DNA of 64,000 nt from Brachyspira intermedia PWS/A (GTDB taxonomy: Bacteria; Spirochaetota; Brachyspiria; Brachyspirales; Brachyspiraceae), in contig NC_017243.1 of assembly GCF_000223215.1 (NCBI RefSeq), positions 806,001-870,000 of the forward strand, written 5' to 3'. Positions 17,039-26,615 of the stretch are shown piece after piece. How positions within the stretch are numbered: position 1 is the first letter of the stretch; each line of letters starts with the position of its first letter. A program made the position numbers and the translations under genes. The notes under the pieces are model-generated. The model did not search any database, was not told the origin of the DNA, and was given only the letters and a program-made list of their open reading frames with translations.

Positions 17039-18121
17039 TTATTCTCTTATAATAAATCTTTTAGCCGGACTTATATAGTCTAGCAGAAATAAATATTCAT
17101 CTTTAATTCTGCCTACTATATTAGTTCTTCCGGTATTTTTTAAATCTTTCAAAGCTATCTGCATTTCTCCAGTATAACTTCCATATTCTGATGAGTCTAT
17201 TAATATATCGCCTCTTTTTATATCTGAAACAGCATTAAATAGTTTGAAATTATGTCCCTTATATTTTGCCCTTGTATCTGAAGATCTTATAACATCAGCA
17301 GAAGCATCTAATCTGTTTTGATGAAGCATATCCAATACTATACTTTTTTCTTCTTTGGGAATCGAGTTAACTAATTCTGCTTTAAAAGTTATTAATCTTT
17401 TATCCATATTATATAATGTTTTTAAAGTATTTTCATCTGCATAACAGTTAGCAATGAATACACAATCAACACCAAGAGCAAATAATTCCATAGCCTGCAC
17501 ATCTATAGGCATATTTCTATGTTCTTCTAATGTGCAAATACCATCACTTACAGGCCAAGGTCCAAAAGTAGCTTCTTTTGCATTAACAAATGCCGATGAA
17601 CTTATAGAATATTTTTTAAAACGTTTCATACTGCTTTTAAAAAGTGTTCTGTCTAGTCCTGTATATGCATGAGGATAGAAATTATAACAGCCTATCAAAT
17701 TATCTGTATTAGGATAATATTTCATTATGTTGTCAAGATAATTTGTATCATTGCTCATATTTAATTCTATTTTTAAATCGTATTCATTGTATGTCATTAA
17801 ACTTTCTTCATTACCTGTAAAGCCTAAATCTAATCTTACAGCCCAAGCTCCCAATTTATGAAAAAAGTCAAGATTTTTATAATCTATATCTAAATGTTTG
17901 AATACAGCCGGAGATATATCTAAAGTAGTTTTTATACCCTTTTCTTTGGCATAATTTATAATATCTGAAAATTCATTTATTATTTCATCTTTAGATCTGT
18001 CTACTGAAAGTAGGCACATAAAACATCTAGTAAATCCATATTTAGAAGCTAAATCTATATAAGATTTATTATCTTCCATTTTTGAGTGAAAAGGGTAAAT
18101 AGATATTCCTAACTCTTTCAT
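17039..18121 (-). CDS. mupG: MupG-family (DUF871) 6-phospho-glycosidase
   Basis: This 360-residue protein is of the DUF871/MupG family: a TIM barrel followed by a C-terminal cyclophilin-like domain. Visible features include the start LGISIYPFHSK, CYNFYPHAYTGL (about 140-152) and FGPWPVSDGICTLEEHR (about 185-201). In Staphylococcus aureus MupG hydrolyses MurNAc-6-phosphate-GlcNAc after PTS uptake. Here it lies between PTS IIC and IIA genes, so it probably splits the phosphorylated disaccharide brought in by that PTS. The exact sugar is not proven, and no murQ is visible in the window. AGGAG precedes the ATG. Confidence 0.85.
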   Translation of the reverse strand: MKELGISIYPFHSKMEDNKSYIDLASKYGFTRCFMCLLSVDRSKDEIINEFSDIINYAKEKGIKTTLDISPAVFKHLDIDYKNLDFFHKLGAWAVRLDLGFTGNEESLMTYNEYDLKIELNMSNDTNYLDNIMKYYPNTDNLIGCYNFYPHAYTGLDRTLFKSSMKRFKKYSISSSAFVNAKEATFGPWPVSDGICTLEEHRNMPIDVQAMELFALGVDCVFIANCYADENTLKTLYNMDKRLITFKAELVNSIPKEEKSIVLDMLHQNRLDASADVIRSSDTRAKYKGHNFKLFNAVSDIKRGDILIDSSEYGSYTGEMQIALKDLKNTGRTNIVGRIKDEYLFLLDYISPAKRFIIRE

Positions 18122-18163
18122 CTATAATATTTCTCCTGTTGTATCTTTTATATTATTTTTTTA

Positions 18164-19489
18164 TTATTTATTATCTTGTAAAGTTTTAGCATAAGCATTT
18201 ATAAAAGGAGTGTATATTAAGTATGATAAGAATACTAAACATAAACTTAAAATCATAGCAGGAATATTGAAATTTGAAGCTATCAAAGCACCTAATGGTC
18301 CTGGTGTTGTCCATGGAATAAGAGCTATAATTTTTCCTACAATACCCACTTTTAAAACCGTATAAGCTATTATAGCATTGATTATTGGCACACATATAAA
18401 AGGGATAAAAAGTATAGGATTCATAATAATAGGTGTGCCAAACATAATAGGTTCATTTATATTGAATAATCCTGGTATTATGGAAATTTTTCCTATAGAT
18501 TTCAAATGTTCATTTTTACTTAATGCCATAGATATTGCCAAACCTAATGTAGCACCTGCTCCTCCTATATATACATAAACATTAAAGAATTCACCTGCTA
18601 CTATTTTAGGTAAAGCCTCTCCTGCCTGTAAAGCCGCCTGGTTCAAAGCTAAATTTGATAATGTTACTATACTGATTATAGCATTGATCACATTAGCACC
18701 ATGTATACCTACAAACCATAATATATGTATAATTAAAAGAAGTATTATTACCAACACTAAACTATCTGATTTTGATAATAAAGGAGACATTATATTATCT
18801 ATCAAATTAGAAGTTAACATAGTCATATTTTTCTGTATTATTATATTTATGATTTGGAATAATATTCCCACAACAGCTATAGGTATTATTATTTCAAATG
18901 ATTTTGCTATTGCAGGAGGTACAGAATCAGGAAGTTTTATAGTTATTTTTTTACTTACTAAGAATCTATAAATTTCTATTGATATTATTCCACCTATTAT
19001 TGCCGAGAATATTCCCTTAGCATCTAAAAATCTTGCATCTAGTACATTTATATTGCTTCCTGCTTCTGCTAAAAATATATTAGTAAAATCTCCAGCAACA
19101 GATAATGTATTAGCTTTAACTGATATAAGTAAAAAAGCAAATAAAGATAAGAAACCTCCTGTAACACTGCTTAAACTGTAAGATCCCGCCAAAGAATATC
19201 CAATACCATAAGCTACAAACAATGATAATAATCCCATACTTACATTGAATATTTGAATGAAATGCCCTGAAAATGTAGTACTGAAATTATCATACCAAGA
19301 CATATATATAAAGCTATTTTCATTTTTAAGAGGTAAGTTAAATATTAAAAGTATGAAAGATCCTACTATTAAAAATGGTGTAACATAATCAAATGAATCT
19401 TTTATAGATTTAAGATATCTGTTATTGGATAATTTAGCTGCAATTGGAGTTATTTTATTTTCTATATAATTAATAATTCTATCATTCAT
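18164..19489 (-). CDS. PTS lactose/cellobiose-family IIC permease
   Basis: This 441-residue membrane protein has about ten hydrophobic segments and family motifs such as IHGANVINAI (about 263-272, a substrate-site region) and NINEPIMFGTPIIMNP (about 343-358). It moves the disaccharide across the inner membrane while IIB phosphorylates it. It belongs to the CelB/ChbC group. It is the second gene of the operon, with only a weak AAGAA site, 35 bases after the IIB gene. Confidence 0.95.
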   Translation of the reverse strand: MNDRIINYIENKITPIAAKLSNNRYLKSIKDSFDYVTPFLIVGSFILLIFNLPLKNENSFIYMSWYDNFSTTFSGHFIQIFNVSMGLLSLFVAYGIGYSLAGSYSLSSVTGGFLSLFAFLLISVKANTLSVAGDFTNIFLAEAGSNINVLDARFLDAKGIFSAIIGGIISIEIYRFLVSKKITIKLPDSVPPAIAKSFEIIIPIAVVGILFQIINIIIQKNMTMLTSNLIDNIMSPLLSKSDSLVLVIILLLIIHILWFVGIHGANVINAIISIVTLSNLALNQAALQAGEALPKIVAGEFFNVYVYIGGAGATLGLAISMALSKNEHLKSIGKISIIPGLFNINEPIMFGTPIIMNPILFIPFICVPIINAIIAYTVLKVGIVGKIIALIPWTTPGPLGALIASNFNIPAMILSLCLVFLSYLIYTPFINAYAKTLQDNK

Positions 19490-19524
19490 AATATATTCTT
19501 AATATGTAATTGTGTATTTGAAAA

Positions 19525-19830
19525 TTATAATGTCAAGTTTAAAGCAAAGTCTAATATTTTAGCTCCATCCATTTTTCCATAATCTTTAAAATCTATAACA
19601 TCTAAAGGTTTTCCTTTAGCATTAGCTTTTTTAACCAATTCATCTTTTAGGTATTTAACTTGAGGACCTAATAAAAATATATCATAACTGTCTGCTAATT
19701 CTTCAAATCTTGAAACGCTTGCAGCTTCTATTTCAGCATCAATATTGTCGGCTTTAGCTTTATCCTGCATCTTTTTGACTATCATACTGGTAGACATTCC
19801 AGCAGAACATAAAAGTAAAATCTTTTTCAT
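19525..19830 (-). CDS. PTS lactose/cellobiose-family IIB component
   Basis: This 101-residue protein has the phosphocysteine loop ILLLCSAGMSTSM (Cys 8) at its N-terminus and the FLLGPQVKYL strand typical of CelA/ChbB. It receives phosphate from IIA and hands it to the sugar on IIC. It is the first gene of the leftward operon, with AAAAGGAG before its ATG. The 154 bases between it and the divergent regulator should hold both promoters. Confidence 0.95.
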   Translation of the reverse strand: MKKILLLCSAGMSTSMIVKKMQDKAKADNIDAEIEAASVSRFEELADSYDIFLLGPQVKYLKDELVKKANAKGKPLDVIDFKDYGKMDGAKILDFALNLTL

Positions 19831-19984
19831 TTTTTACTCCTTTTCTATTTTTATGTTAAAGATAATGTTTTTAAAAAATAACTCAAACAATAAAATTGCA
19901 GTATTAATATGGTAATTTATTAGCTTTTTCTTTTTATTAAAAAGTATATAATAAAAACAAAAATGACAAATAAAAGTTATATTT

Positions 19985-21847
19985 ATGAATGTTAAGTATA
20001 TAAAAGAAATATTATCATCGTTGTCGGCCGATTCATATATAACTGCTGAAGCCTTATCAAAACAATTAAATGTCAGCGAAAAAACAATTAGAACAAAAGT
20101 TAAAGAAATTAATTATGAATTGCAGAAACTTAATATAAAGATAGAATCTAAACCAAGATATGGATATAAATTGATATGCGATAACTATGATAATTTTAAA
20201 TCTATAGATTTAATATCAAATATTAATAATGATATGGATTATAGAATTAAGATAATTTTCAAATATTTAATAGAATTAGATAGCGAATATATAAAATCTG
20301 ATGATATATGCGATTCTTTGGATATATCTAAAACTACTTTAACAAATATATTAAAGATTATGGAGTATAATTTAAAATATCATAATCTTAAACTTGAAAG
20401 AAGACCTAATTACGGAATTAAATTGATAGGTAATGAATTTGATATAAGAAATTTTATAATATGCAATTATTTAAATGATTTCTTATATGAAAATAATATG
20501 AATGAAAAATTAATAGGAATAATTATAAATTTCCTTAATAAATATGAAATAAAATTTTCAGAAATTAATTTAGAAAATTTTATTCAGTACATCAATGTTT
20601 CAATAAATAGAATAAAGAATAATAAATTTATATGTGATTGTGAAAATGATATTGTTAAAGATATAGCTGAAGAAATAAGATTATCAGAAGAATTAATAAA
20701 TCAGATACAAAATGAAATTGATATAGAGTTTAATGATACTGAAATTCTATTTATAGCCATACATATAGCTTCGAAGAATTTATTTTCTATTAATGAAAAT
20801 TATAATTCTGTGATACAGGATAAATTTTCAGATATAATTGATAAAATGCTTGATATGGTTTATAAGAATTTAAAAATAGATTTAAGGAATAATTTCAATT
20901 TGATACTTCTTTTAAATCAGCATATGATACCTTTGGATATAAGGATAAGGTATAATATATTTCAAAAAAATCCTATGCTTAATGATATAAAAAATAATTA
21001 TAGTCTTTCATTTTTATTAGCTTCAGAAAGTGCTGCAATATTGAAAGATTATTATAATAAAGATATATCAGAAGATGAAATAGGATATTTAGCATTATTG
21101 TTTCAAATAGGATTAGAAGAAACGGTAGAAAGCATAAATAAAATGAATATATTAATAGTATGCGGAAGTGGTAAAACAACTTCAAATTTACTTGTTACAA
21201 AATACAGAAAAGAATTTAATGATTATATAGAAAATATCTATGCGGCGGATTTAATAGGATTAAAGGAGTTTGATTTTTCTAAAGTGGATTATGTTTTTTC
21301 TACTGTTCCTATTAATTTGAAACTTCCTGTTCCAATAGTTTATATAAGTAATTTTTTAAAAAGCGATGATATTATTAATGTTAAAAATACATTTGAATCT
21401 TTAAATAGAAATATTATTTTAGACTATTATAAAGAAGAAATGTTTACAACTGATATAAAAGGAGATACTAAAGAAGAAATAATAAAAAATATATGTGAAG
21501 AGATAAAAAAATATAAAAGTATACCTGATAATTTTTATGAATTGGTTATGAAAAGGGAACAATTAGCAGAAACTGATATTGGTAATTTAGTAGCAATACC
21601 TCACCCTATAGAGGTTGTTACAAAAGATACATTTGTTTATGTTGCGGTATTAGATAAGCCTATATTATGGCAGAAGAATAATGTTCAGGTAGTATTTTTA
21701 ATTTCTGTATCGAATAACAATGATGATTTGAAAAATTTTTATGAATACACTATTAATTTTCTTCTCAATGAAAATAGTGTGAAAAAGTTAATAGAGAATA
21801 AAACTTTTGAGAATCTAATTTTCCTTATTAAAAGTAATTCAGAATAA
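19985..21847 (+). CDS. PRD-containing PTS transcription regulator (BglG/LicR/MtlR-like)
   Basis: This 620-residue regulator contains an N-terminal DeoR-like winged HTH (ITAEALSKQLNVSEKTIRTKV, split here: ITAEALSKQL then NVSEKTIRTKV, about 18-38), a second HTH/Mga-like segment (about 95-130), two PRD domains (about 170-385, with FIAIHIASK and LLLNQHMIPLDIR holding candidate histidines), a IIB-like domain (ILIVCGSGKTTSN, about 387) and a C-terminal IIA domain with IPHPIE (about 540). PTS components and HPr phosphorylate the PRDs, so substrate flux sets its activity. It probably activates the divergent IIB-IIC-MupG-IIA operon. Confidence 0.92.
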   Translation: MNVKYIKEILSSLSADSYITAEALSKQLNVSEKTIRTKVKEINYELQKLNIKIESKPRYGYKLICDNYDNFKSIDLISNINNDMDYRIKIIFKYLIELDSEYIKSDDICDSLDISKTTLTNILKIMEYNLKYHNLKLERRPNYGIKLIGNEFDIRNFIICNYLNDFLYENNMNEKLIGIIINFLNKYEIKFSEINLENFIQYINVSINRIKNNKFICDCENDIVKDIAEEIRLSEELINQIQNEIDIEFNDTEILFIAIHIASKNLFSINENYNSVIQDKFSDIIDKMLDMVYKNLKIDLRNNFNLILLLNQHMIPLDIRIRYNIFQKNPMLNDIKNNYSLSFLLASESAAILKDYYNKDISEDEIGYLALLFQIGLEETVESINKMNILIVCGSGKTTSNLLVTKYRKEFNDYIENIYAADLIGLKEFDFSKVDYVFSTVPINLKLPVPIVYISNFLKSDDIINVKNTFESLNRNIILDYYKEEMFTTDIKGDTKEEIIKNICEEIKKYKSIPDNFYELVMKREQLAETDIGNLVAIPHPIEVVTKDTFVYVAVLDKPILWQKNNVQVVFLISVSNNNDDLKNFYEYTINFLLNENSVKKLIENKTFENLIFLIKSNSE

Positions 21848-21859
21848 AACGAGGTTTTT

Positions 21860-22126
21860 ATGACAGAGTTTAAATATACTATTAATAATATAAGTAATAT
21901 ACATGCCAGACCTTTAAGCGAACTTGCAAAAATAGCTAAAGACAGTAATTGTGAAGTGTCAGTAAAAAAAGGTGAAAATTTGAAAGACTTGAAAAAGATT
22001 ATAGGGCTTATACAGTTAAAATTGAAAGTAGGGGATGAAGTGGATGTAATTATCAATGGTAATGATGATGATTTAGAGAATACTGCAAAAGAAAATATAT
22101 ATAATTTTTTTAAGCTGAATTTTTGA
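21860..22126 (+). CDS. HPr-like phosphocarrier without the Ser46 site
   Basis: This 88-residue protein has the HPr fold pattern and the phosphohistidine motif IHARPLSEL (His about 15). The helix that in canonical HPr reads SIMGVMSL, with regulatory Ser46, is LKKIIGLIQL here, with Lys at the Ser46 place. It can thus relay PTS phosphate but could not be controlled by an HPr kinase at that residue. It follows the regulator by 12 bases, with GAGG before its ATG. It is probably a paralog dedicated to this PTS; the general HPr would be elsewhere. Confidence 0.88.
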   Translation: MTEFKYTINNISNIHARPLSELAKIAKDSNCEVSVKKGENLKDLKKIIGLIQLKLKVGDEVDVIINGNDDDLENTAKENIYNFFKLNF

Positions 22127-22242
22127 TTAACATAATATTTTTATATTATATCACATTTTTATACTAGCTTTTTTATATAATTCATATTACAATTAGTAGT
22201 TTTATAAGTTATAAATGTATATTTTATTATGAGTTATGTTAA

Positions 22243-23718
22243 ATGCTATTTAATTCCAGAGATTTTTTAATATTTTTTCCTATAACATTGATTTTATATT
22301 GGATATTTCCAAAAAAATTAAGATATATTTGTCTTTTTATAGCAAGTTATATATTTTATATGTTTTGGAATCCTAAGTATGCATTGTTAATGGGTACTTC
22401 TACTATTGTAACTTTTTTAAGCGGTATATTAATAGAAAAATTAAAATATAAAAGAATAGTAGTGGCATTTAGTTTTATAATCAATATTGCTATACTTGTA
22501 TTCTTTAAATATTTTGATTTTCTTCTATTAAATATAAATATGCTTTTATCAGCATTAAATATACAATTAATAGAGAAGCCTTTTGATATTATTTTGCCTG
22601 TAGGAATATCATTTTATACATTTCAGGCATTAAGTTATACTATAGATGTTTACAGAGGTGAAATAAAGTCAGAAAAAAATATTATTAAATATGCCTTGTT
22701 TGTATCATTCTTTCCTCAGTTAGTTGCAGGCCCAATAGAACGTTCAAAACATTTGCTAGGTCAAATACAGAACATGGATAAGATAAAAAGATTCGATTAT
22801 CATAGAATAACAGAAGGGCTTATTTTAATGCTTTTCGGTTATTTTCAGAAAATGGTAATAGCGGATAGAGCTTCTATATTGGTAGATACTGTATTTAATA
22901 GATATTATATTTATAATACTACAGAATTAGCATTGTCAGCTATTCTTTTTGCTGTGCAGATATACTGTGATTTTGCAAGCTATTCTCTTATAGCAATAGG
23001 AACTGCCAAAGTTATGGGTATAGATTTAATGGAGAACTTTAATACTCCATATTTTGCAAGAAGCATAAAGGAGTTTTGGGGCAGATGGCATATATCTTTA
23101 TCAACTTGGTTTAGAGATTATCTTTATATACCTTTGGGCGGAAATAGATGCTCAAAAATAAGAAGAAGTTTTAATATATTAGTAACATTTTTAGTAAGTG
23201 GACTTTGGCATGGAGCTAATTTTACTTTTATAGCTTGGGGTGCTATTCATGGGATATGCTATTTAATAGAAGATATTACATCAAAATTCAGAAATAATGT
23301 TTTAAATAAATTGGGTGTAAAAGTACAAAGTTTTAGTTTTAAATTTCTTGAAGTGATTATTACATTTATAATAGTAGATTTAGCTTGGATATTTTTCAGA
23401 GCAGAAACTATACATGACGCTTTTTACTATATACAGAGAATGTTCACTAAAATAGATTTATGGCGTTTATTTGACGGTTCATTGTACAAATTAGGATTGG
23501 ACAATTTTGAAATGAATATACTTATAATATCTTTGATAGTGCTTTTTTTAGTTGATTTGATAAAATATATAAAGAAAGAAACTATATATGAATTTTTAAA
23601 AAATCAATGTTTGTATTTCAGATGGGCTGTAATATTTTTCTTATTATTCTTCATTATAATATATGGAAAATACGGTGCAGGTTTTGACCCTAAACAATTT
23701 ATATATTTCCAATTTTAG
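22243..23718 (+). CDS. MBOAT-family O-acyltransferase (AlgI/DltB-like)
   Basis: This 491-residue membrane protein has about ten hydrophobic segments and starts MLFNSRDFLIFFP, as AlgI-type proteins do. Key motifs are PVGISFYTFQALSY (about 122-135), FFPQLVAGPIER (about 157-168), SIKEFWGRWHISLS (about 275-288) and the catalytic-histidine block GLWHGANFTF (about 320). Such enzymes move an acyl, often acetyl, group across the membrane to a polysaccharide, lipid or wall polymer. An SGNH partner is encoded 1.5 kb downstream. No good Shine-Dalgarno is seen before the ATG. Confidence 0.92.
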   Translation: MLFNSRDFLIFFPITLILYWIFPKKLRYICLFIASYIFYMFWNPKYALLMGTSTIVTFLSGILIEKLKYKRIVVAFSFIINIAILVFFKYFDFLLLNINMLLSALNIQLIEKPFDIILPVGISFYTFQALSYTIDVYRGEIKSEKNIIKYALFVSFFPQLVAGPIERSKHLLGQIQNMDKIKRFDYHRITEGLILMLFGYFQKMVIADRASILVDTVFNRYYIYNTTELALSAILFAVQIYCDFASYSLIAIGTAKVMGIDLMENFNTPYFARSIKEFWGRWHISLSTWFRDYLYIPLGGNRCSKIRRSFNILVTFLVSGLWHGANFTFIAWGAIHGICYLIEDITSKFRNNVLNKLGVKVQSFSFKFLEVIITFIIVDLAWIFFRAETIHDAFYYIQRMFTKIDLWRLFDGSLYKLGLDNFEMNILIISLIVLFLVDLIKYIKKETIYEFLKNQCLYFRWAVIFFLLFFIIIYGKYGAGFDPKQFIYFQF

Positions 23719-23729
23719 GAGTTATAAAA

Positions 23730-24485
23730 ATGAGTGAAGTTAGAAAAAATTATTATGGCAGTCTTTGTACTGAAATGTATGAGATACTGCATGAAAAAGC
23801 ACCTGAAGATGAATTAAACTTTTATCTATCTTATGCTGAAAAAGGTAAAAAGATTTTAGAACCTTTATGCGGAAGCGGAAGATTTCTAATTCCATTTATA
23901 GAAAGAGGGTTTGACATAACAGGAATAGATATGTCTAATGAAATGCTTAAAAAACTAAAATTAAAATTTCCTGATGCAAAAACAATTCATACTGATATTA
24001 TGAAATATGATCCGAAAGAAAAATTTGATTATATATTTATTAGTTCAGGTTCAGTATCATTGTTTACAAATATTGATATTTGCAAACAAATTCTAATAAG
24101 AATAAAAAAATGGCTTTTAAAAACAGGTAAATTTGTTTTTGCAGTTGATACAATAAAAAATAGATGTATAGATGATAATGATTATAATATTGCTGTATCT
24201 GTCAAAACAAAAGAAAATTTTGAAATAGTACTTAAATCAAAAAATTATTATGAAGAAAAAACTCAAACTCAGTTTTCGCCATCAATTTATGAAATGTATA
24301 ATAATACTGAATTGATTCAAAGTGAGTTTATGGATTTTCAGACGCACCTTTATAAATATGGTGAAATGGAGCAGTATTTAAAAGAAGTTGGATTTACTCA
24401 AGTTAAAACTTTTTCTTCTTTTGAAAAGGAAATTGCAGTTAATGATCAATGTGATATGTTTTTATTTGAATGTAGTTTTTTATAA
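23730..24485 (+). CDS. Class I SAM-dependent methyltransferase
   Basis: This 251-residue protein has a Rossmann methyltransferase fold with motif I ILEPLCGSGRFLIPF (about 48-62), an acidic strand end ITGIDMSNEM (about 71-80), and motif IV FDYIFISSGSVSLF. The substrate is unknown; small-molecule methyltransferases of this type are diverse. AGGAG precedes the ATG, 11 bases after the MBOAT gene, so the two are likely co-transcribed. Confidence 0.88.
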   Translation: MSEVRKNYYGSLCTEMYEILHEKAPEDELNFYLSYAEKGKKILEPLCGSGRFLIPFIERGFDITGIDMSNEMLKKLKLKFPDAKTIHTDIMKYDPKEKFDYIFISSGSVSLFTNIDICKQILIRIKKWLLKTGKFVFAVDTIKNRCIDDNDYNIAVSVKTKENFEIVLKSKNYYEEKTQTQFSPSIYEMYNNTELIQSEFMDFQTHLYKYGEMEQYLKEVGFTQVKTFSSFEKEIAVNDQCDMFLFECSFL

Positions 24486-24546
24486 TTATTATAATGTATA
24501 ATATGGTTGATTATTTTATAAATAAATATTTTTTGTGAAGAAAATT

Positions 24547-25101
24547 ATGAAGCATAAAGGAACAATACAATTAGAAAGCGAAAGATTATTATTAAGAAGA
24601 TTTAAAACAGAAGATGCAAAAGACATGTATAATAATTGGGCTAGTGATGATGAAGTTACAAAGTATTTAATATGGCAGACTCATGACAGTATTGATAAAA
24701 CAAAGCTCATTTTGACTGAATGGACTAATCAATATTGTTATAAAGATTTTTATCAGTGGGCTATTGTATTAAAAGAAAATAATTTTTTAACAGGAAGCAT
24801 AGCCGTCGTTGATATGAATGATAGTATAGATATGATTAGTATTGGTTACTGCATATCGAAAAAATATTGGCATAAAGGCATTACATCGGAGGCTTTATCA
24901 ATATTAATAAAATTCTTTTTTGAAGAGGTAGAAGTTAATAGAATAGAAGCCAAACATAATATTAATAATCCTAATTCCGGAAAAGTAATGCTTAAATGTG
25001 GATTGAAAAAAGAAGGAGTATTAAGAAGCATTTATAAAGATAATACAGGACTTGCTGATGCTGCAATTTACTCTATATTAAAAAATGAGTATTTTAATTA
25101 A
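24547..25101 (+). CDS. GNAT acetyltransferase of the RimJ/RimL type
   Basis: The 184 residues have the RimJ-like opening LESERLLLRRF, the strand WAIVLKENNFLTGSIAVV, and the acetyl-CoA loop ISKKYWHKGITSEAL (motif A). Further on are NNPNSGKVMLKCGLKKEGVLR, here split as NNPNSGKVM and KCGLKKEGVLR. It transfers an acetyl group to an N-terminus or another amine. A GTG four codons upstream is possible, but I chose the ATG at 24547 because GAAG precedes it. It lies 61 bases after the methyltransferase gene. Confidence 0.87.
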   Translation: MKHKGTIQLESERLLLRRFKTEDAKDMYNNWASDDEVTKYLIWQTHDSIDKTKLILTEWTNQYCYKDFYQWAIVLKENNFLTGSIAVVDMNDSIDMISIGYCISKKYWHKGITSEALSILIKFFFEEVEVNRIEAKHNINNPNSGKVMLKCGLKKEGVLRSIYKDNTGLADAAIYSILKNEYFN

Positions 25102-25170
25102 AAAGAGTTAAGAAAAAAGTTAAATTTTTAGTTTACATAATTTTATATAAAAATAATAGGCTTTTAGAAT

Positions 25171-26601
25171 ATGATAAGAAACACAATAAAAATTATTTGC
25201 TTTATAGCTATATTTATTACATTGCTCTGGTTCTCAAGCAGAGTTTTAAGATTCAAAAATGATAATGGTATATATCAGGGCGACAGTTTTTATGAACAGA
25301 GAACTAACAGTATAGATGTTATGTTTATGGGAAGCAGTCATGTTCATTATAATGTTAATCCTGCTATACTCTATAATGAATACGGAATTGCTGCTTATAA
25401 TTTTACTTCAGGAAGCCAGCCTATTTGGAGTACTTATCATTATTTAGTAGAAGTATTAAAATATCAGAAGCCTAAATTAATTGCTTTAGAGTCTTATATT
25501 GTTGCAGCAAGCAGAACTAATGTTGTGGATTATCAAATTGTAGCAGCCACTTATGCATTAAAATGGTCAAAGAATAGAGTTGAATCTTTAAAAGTAACAG
25601 CGGCAGAGAGATTTGATGAGTTTATAAATCCTATGTACAGATATCATAACAGATACAAAGATTTAAAAGATGAAGATTTTATCCCTTATGCCAATAATTA
25701 TAATCATTATAAATATTTTAAGGGCTATTCTTTTCATAATAAAACATTCCCAGTACAAAGACCTGATATAGAAAATATTAAAGATACTTTGCCTTTACTT
25801 GAAGAGCAGGAAACTTATTATAGAAAAATATTAGAATTAGCAAAAACAAATAATATACCTATTGTTGTAATAGCTTCGCCTTTTCCTATGACTGATGATG
25901 AGGCAAGACATTTTAATAGAGTAGGGGAGATAGCAAAAGAATATGATGTTCCTTTTATGAATTTCAATCATTATTATGATGATTATGATTTGGATTTTTG
26001 GACAGACTATAATGATGCAGGACATTTAAATTATAAAGGCGTTCAGAAATATACTTCTTTTTTAGGTAAATATTTAAAAGATAATTTTGTTTTGCCGGAT
26101 AGAAGAGGCGATACAAATTATGACACTTGGGAGAAAAATGCTTTATATGAATATAATAAAGTTTATGATATGGGATTAAGAGATATAGAAAATATTAATG
26201 ATTATATGACAAAAATAACTAATCTTAATGATTATACTATAGTGATTAATATGCTTGGAGAATATTCTACAAATGATAATATTGTAAAAGGATTATATTC
26301 TAATTTTAATATAACAAATGAAATGTATACTAATAATGTTTCTTATGTTATAGATAAAAATAAATTAGTATTTTCTTCAATGGGGGCAACTAATTATCTT
26401 TATCATAAAGAGCTTAATAAATATAATGATTTAGTAATTGACAGCGGAAACAGAATATTGATAAGCAGAAGTAATTTAAGGAAGACTACAAATGGAGTTA
26501 ACATAATAGTATATGATAATATAACTTCTGAAGTTGTTGATTTTTTTGATTTGCCTTATACTAATGATGCTATAAGCGAAGTAATAGAAAGAGATTATTA
26601 A
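25171..26601 (+). CDS. SGNH-hydrolase-like partner of the MBOAT acyltransferase
   Basis: The 476 residues have one N-terminal membrane anchor (IIKICFIAIF-type segment, about 5-22), then an extracytoplasmic SGNH/AlgJ/DltD-like domain. The nucleophile block is VMFMGSSHVHYN (about 49-60), and the catalytic Asp/His block is DAGHLNYKG (about 289). Such proteins complete acyl transfer or remove acyl groups together with an MBOAT protein. The last 120 residues look like a separate domain of unknown type. It lies three genes after the MBOAT gene and 14 bases before the first LRR lipoprotein start. Confidence 0.85.
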   Translation: MIRNTIKIICFIAIFITLLWFSSRVLRFKNDNGIYQGDSFYEQRTNSIDVMFMGSSHVHYNVNPAILYNEYGIAAYNFTSGSQPIWSTYHYLVEVLKYQKPKLIALESYIVAASRTNVVDYQIVAATYALKWSKNRVESLKVTAAERFDEFINPMYRYHNRYKDLKDEDFIPYANNYNHYKYFKGYSFHNKTFPVQRPDIENIKDTLPLLEEQETYYRKILELAKTNNIPIVVIASPFPMTDDEARHFNRVGEIAKEYDVPFMNFNHYYDDYDLDFWTDYNDAGHLNYKGVQKYTSFLGKYLKDNFVLPDRRGDTNYDTWEKNALYEYNKVYDMGLRDIENINDYMTKITNLNDYTIVINMLGEYSTNDNIVKGLYSNFNITNEMYTNNVSYVIDKNKLVFSSMGATNYLYHKELNKYNDLVIDSGNRILISRSNLRKTTNGVNIIVYDNITSEVVDFFDLPYTNDAISEVIERDY

Positions 26602-26615
26602 TTTAAGGCAGATAT

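Noticed and set aside
18186..18971. ORFs in other frames of the PTS IIC gene
   Set aside because: Shadow frames of a membrane-protein gene; no start signals or family features.
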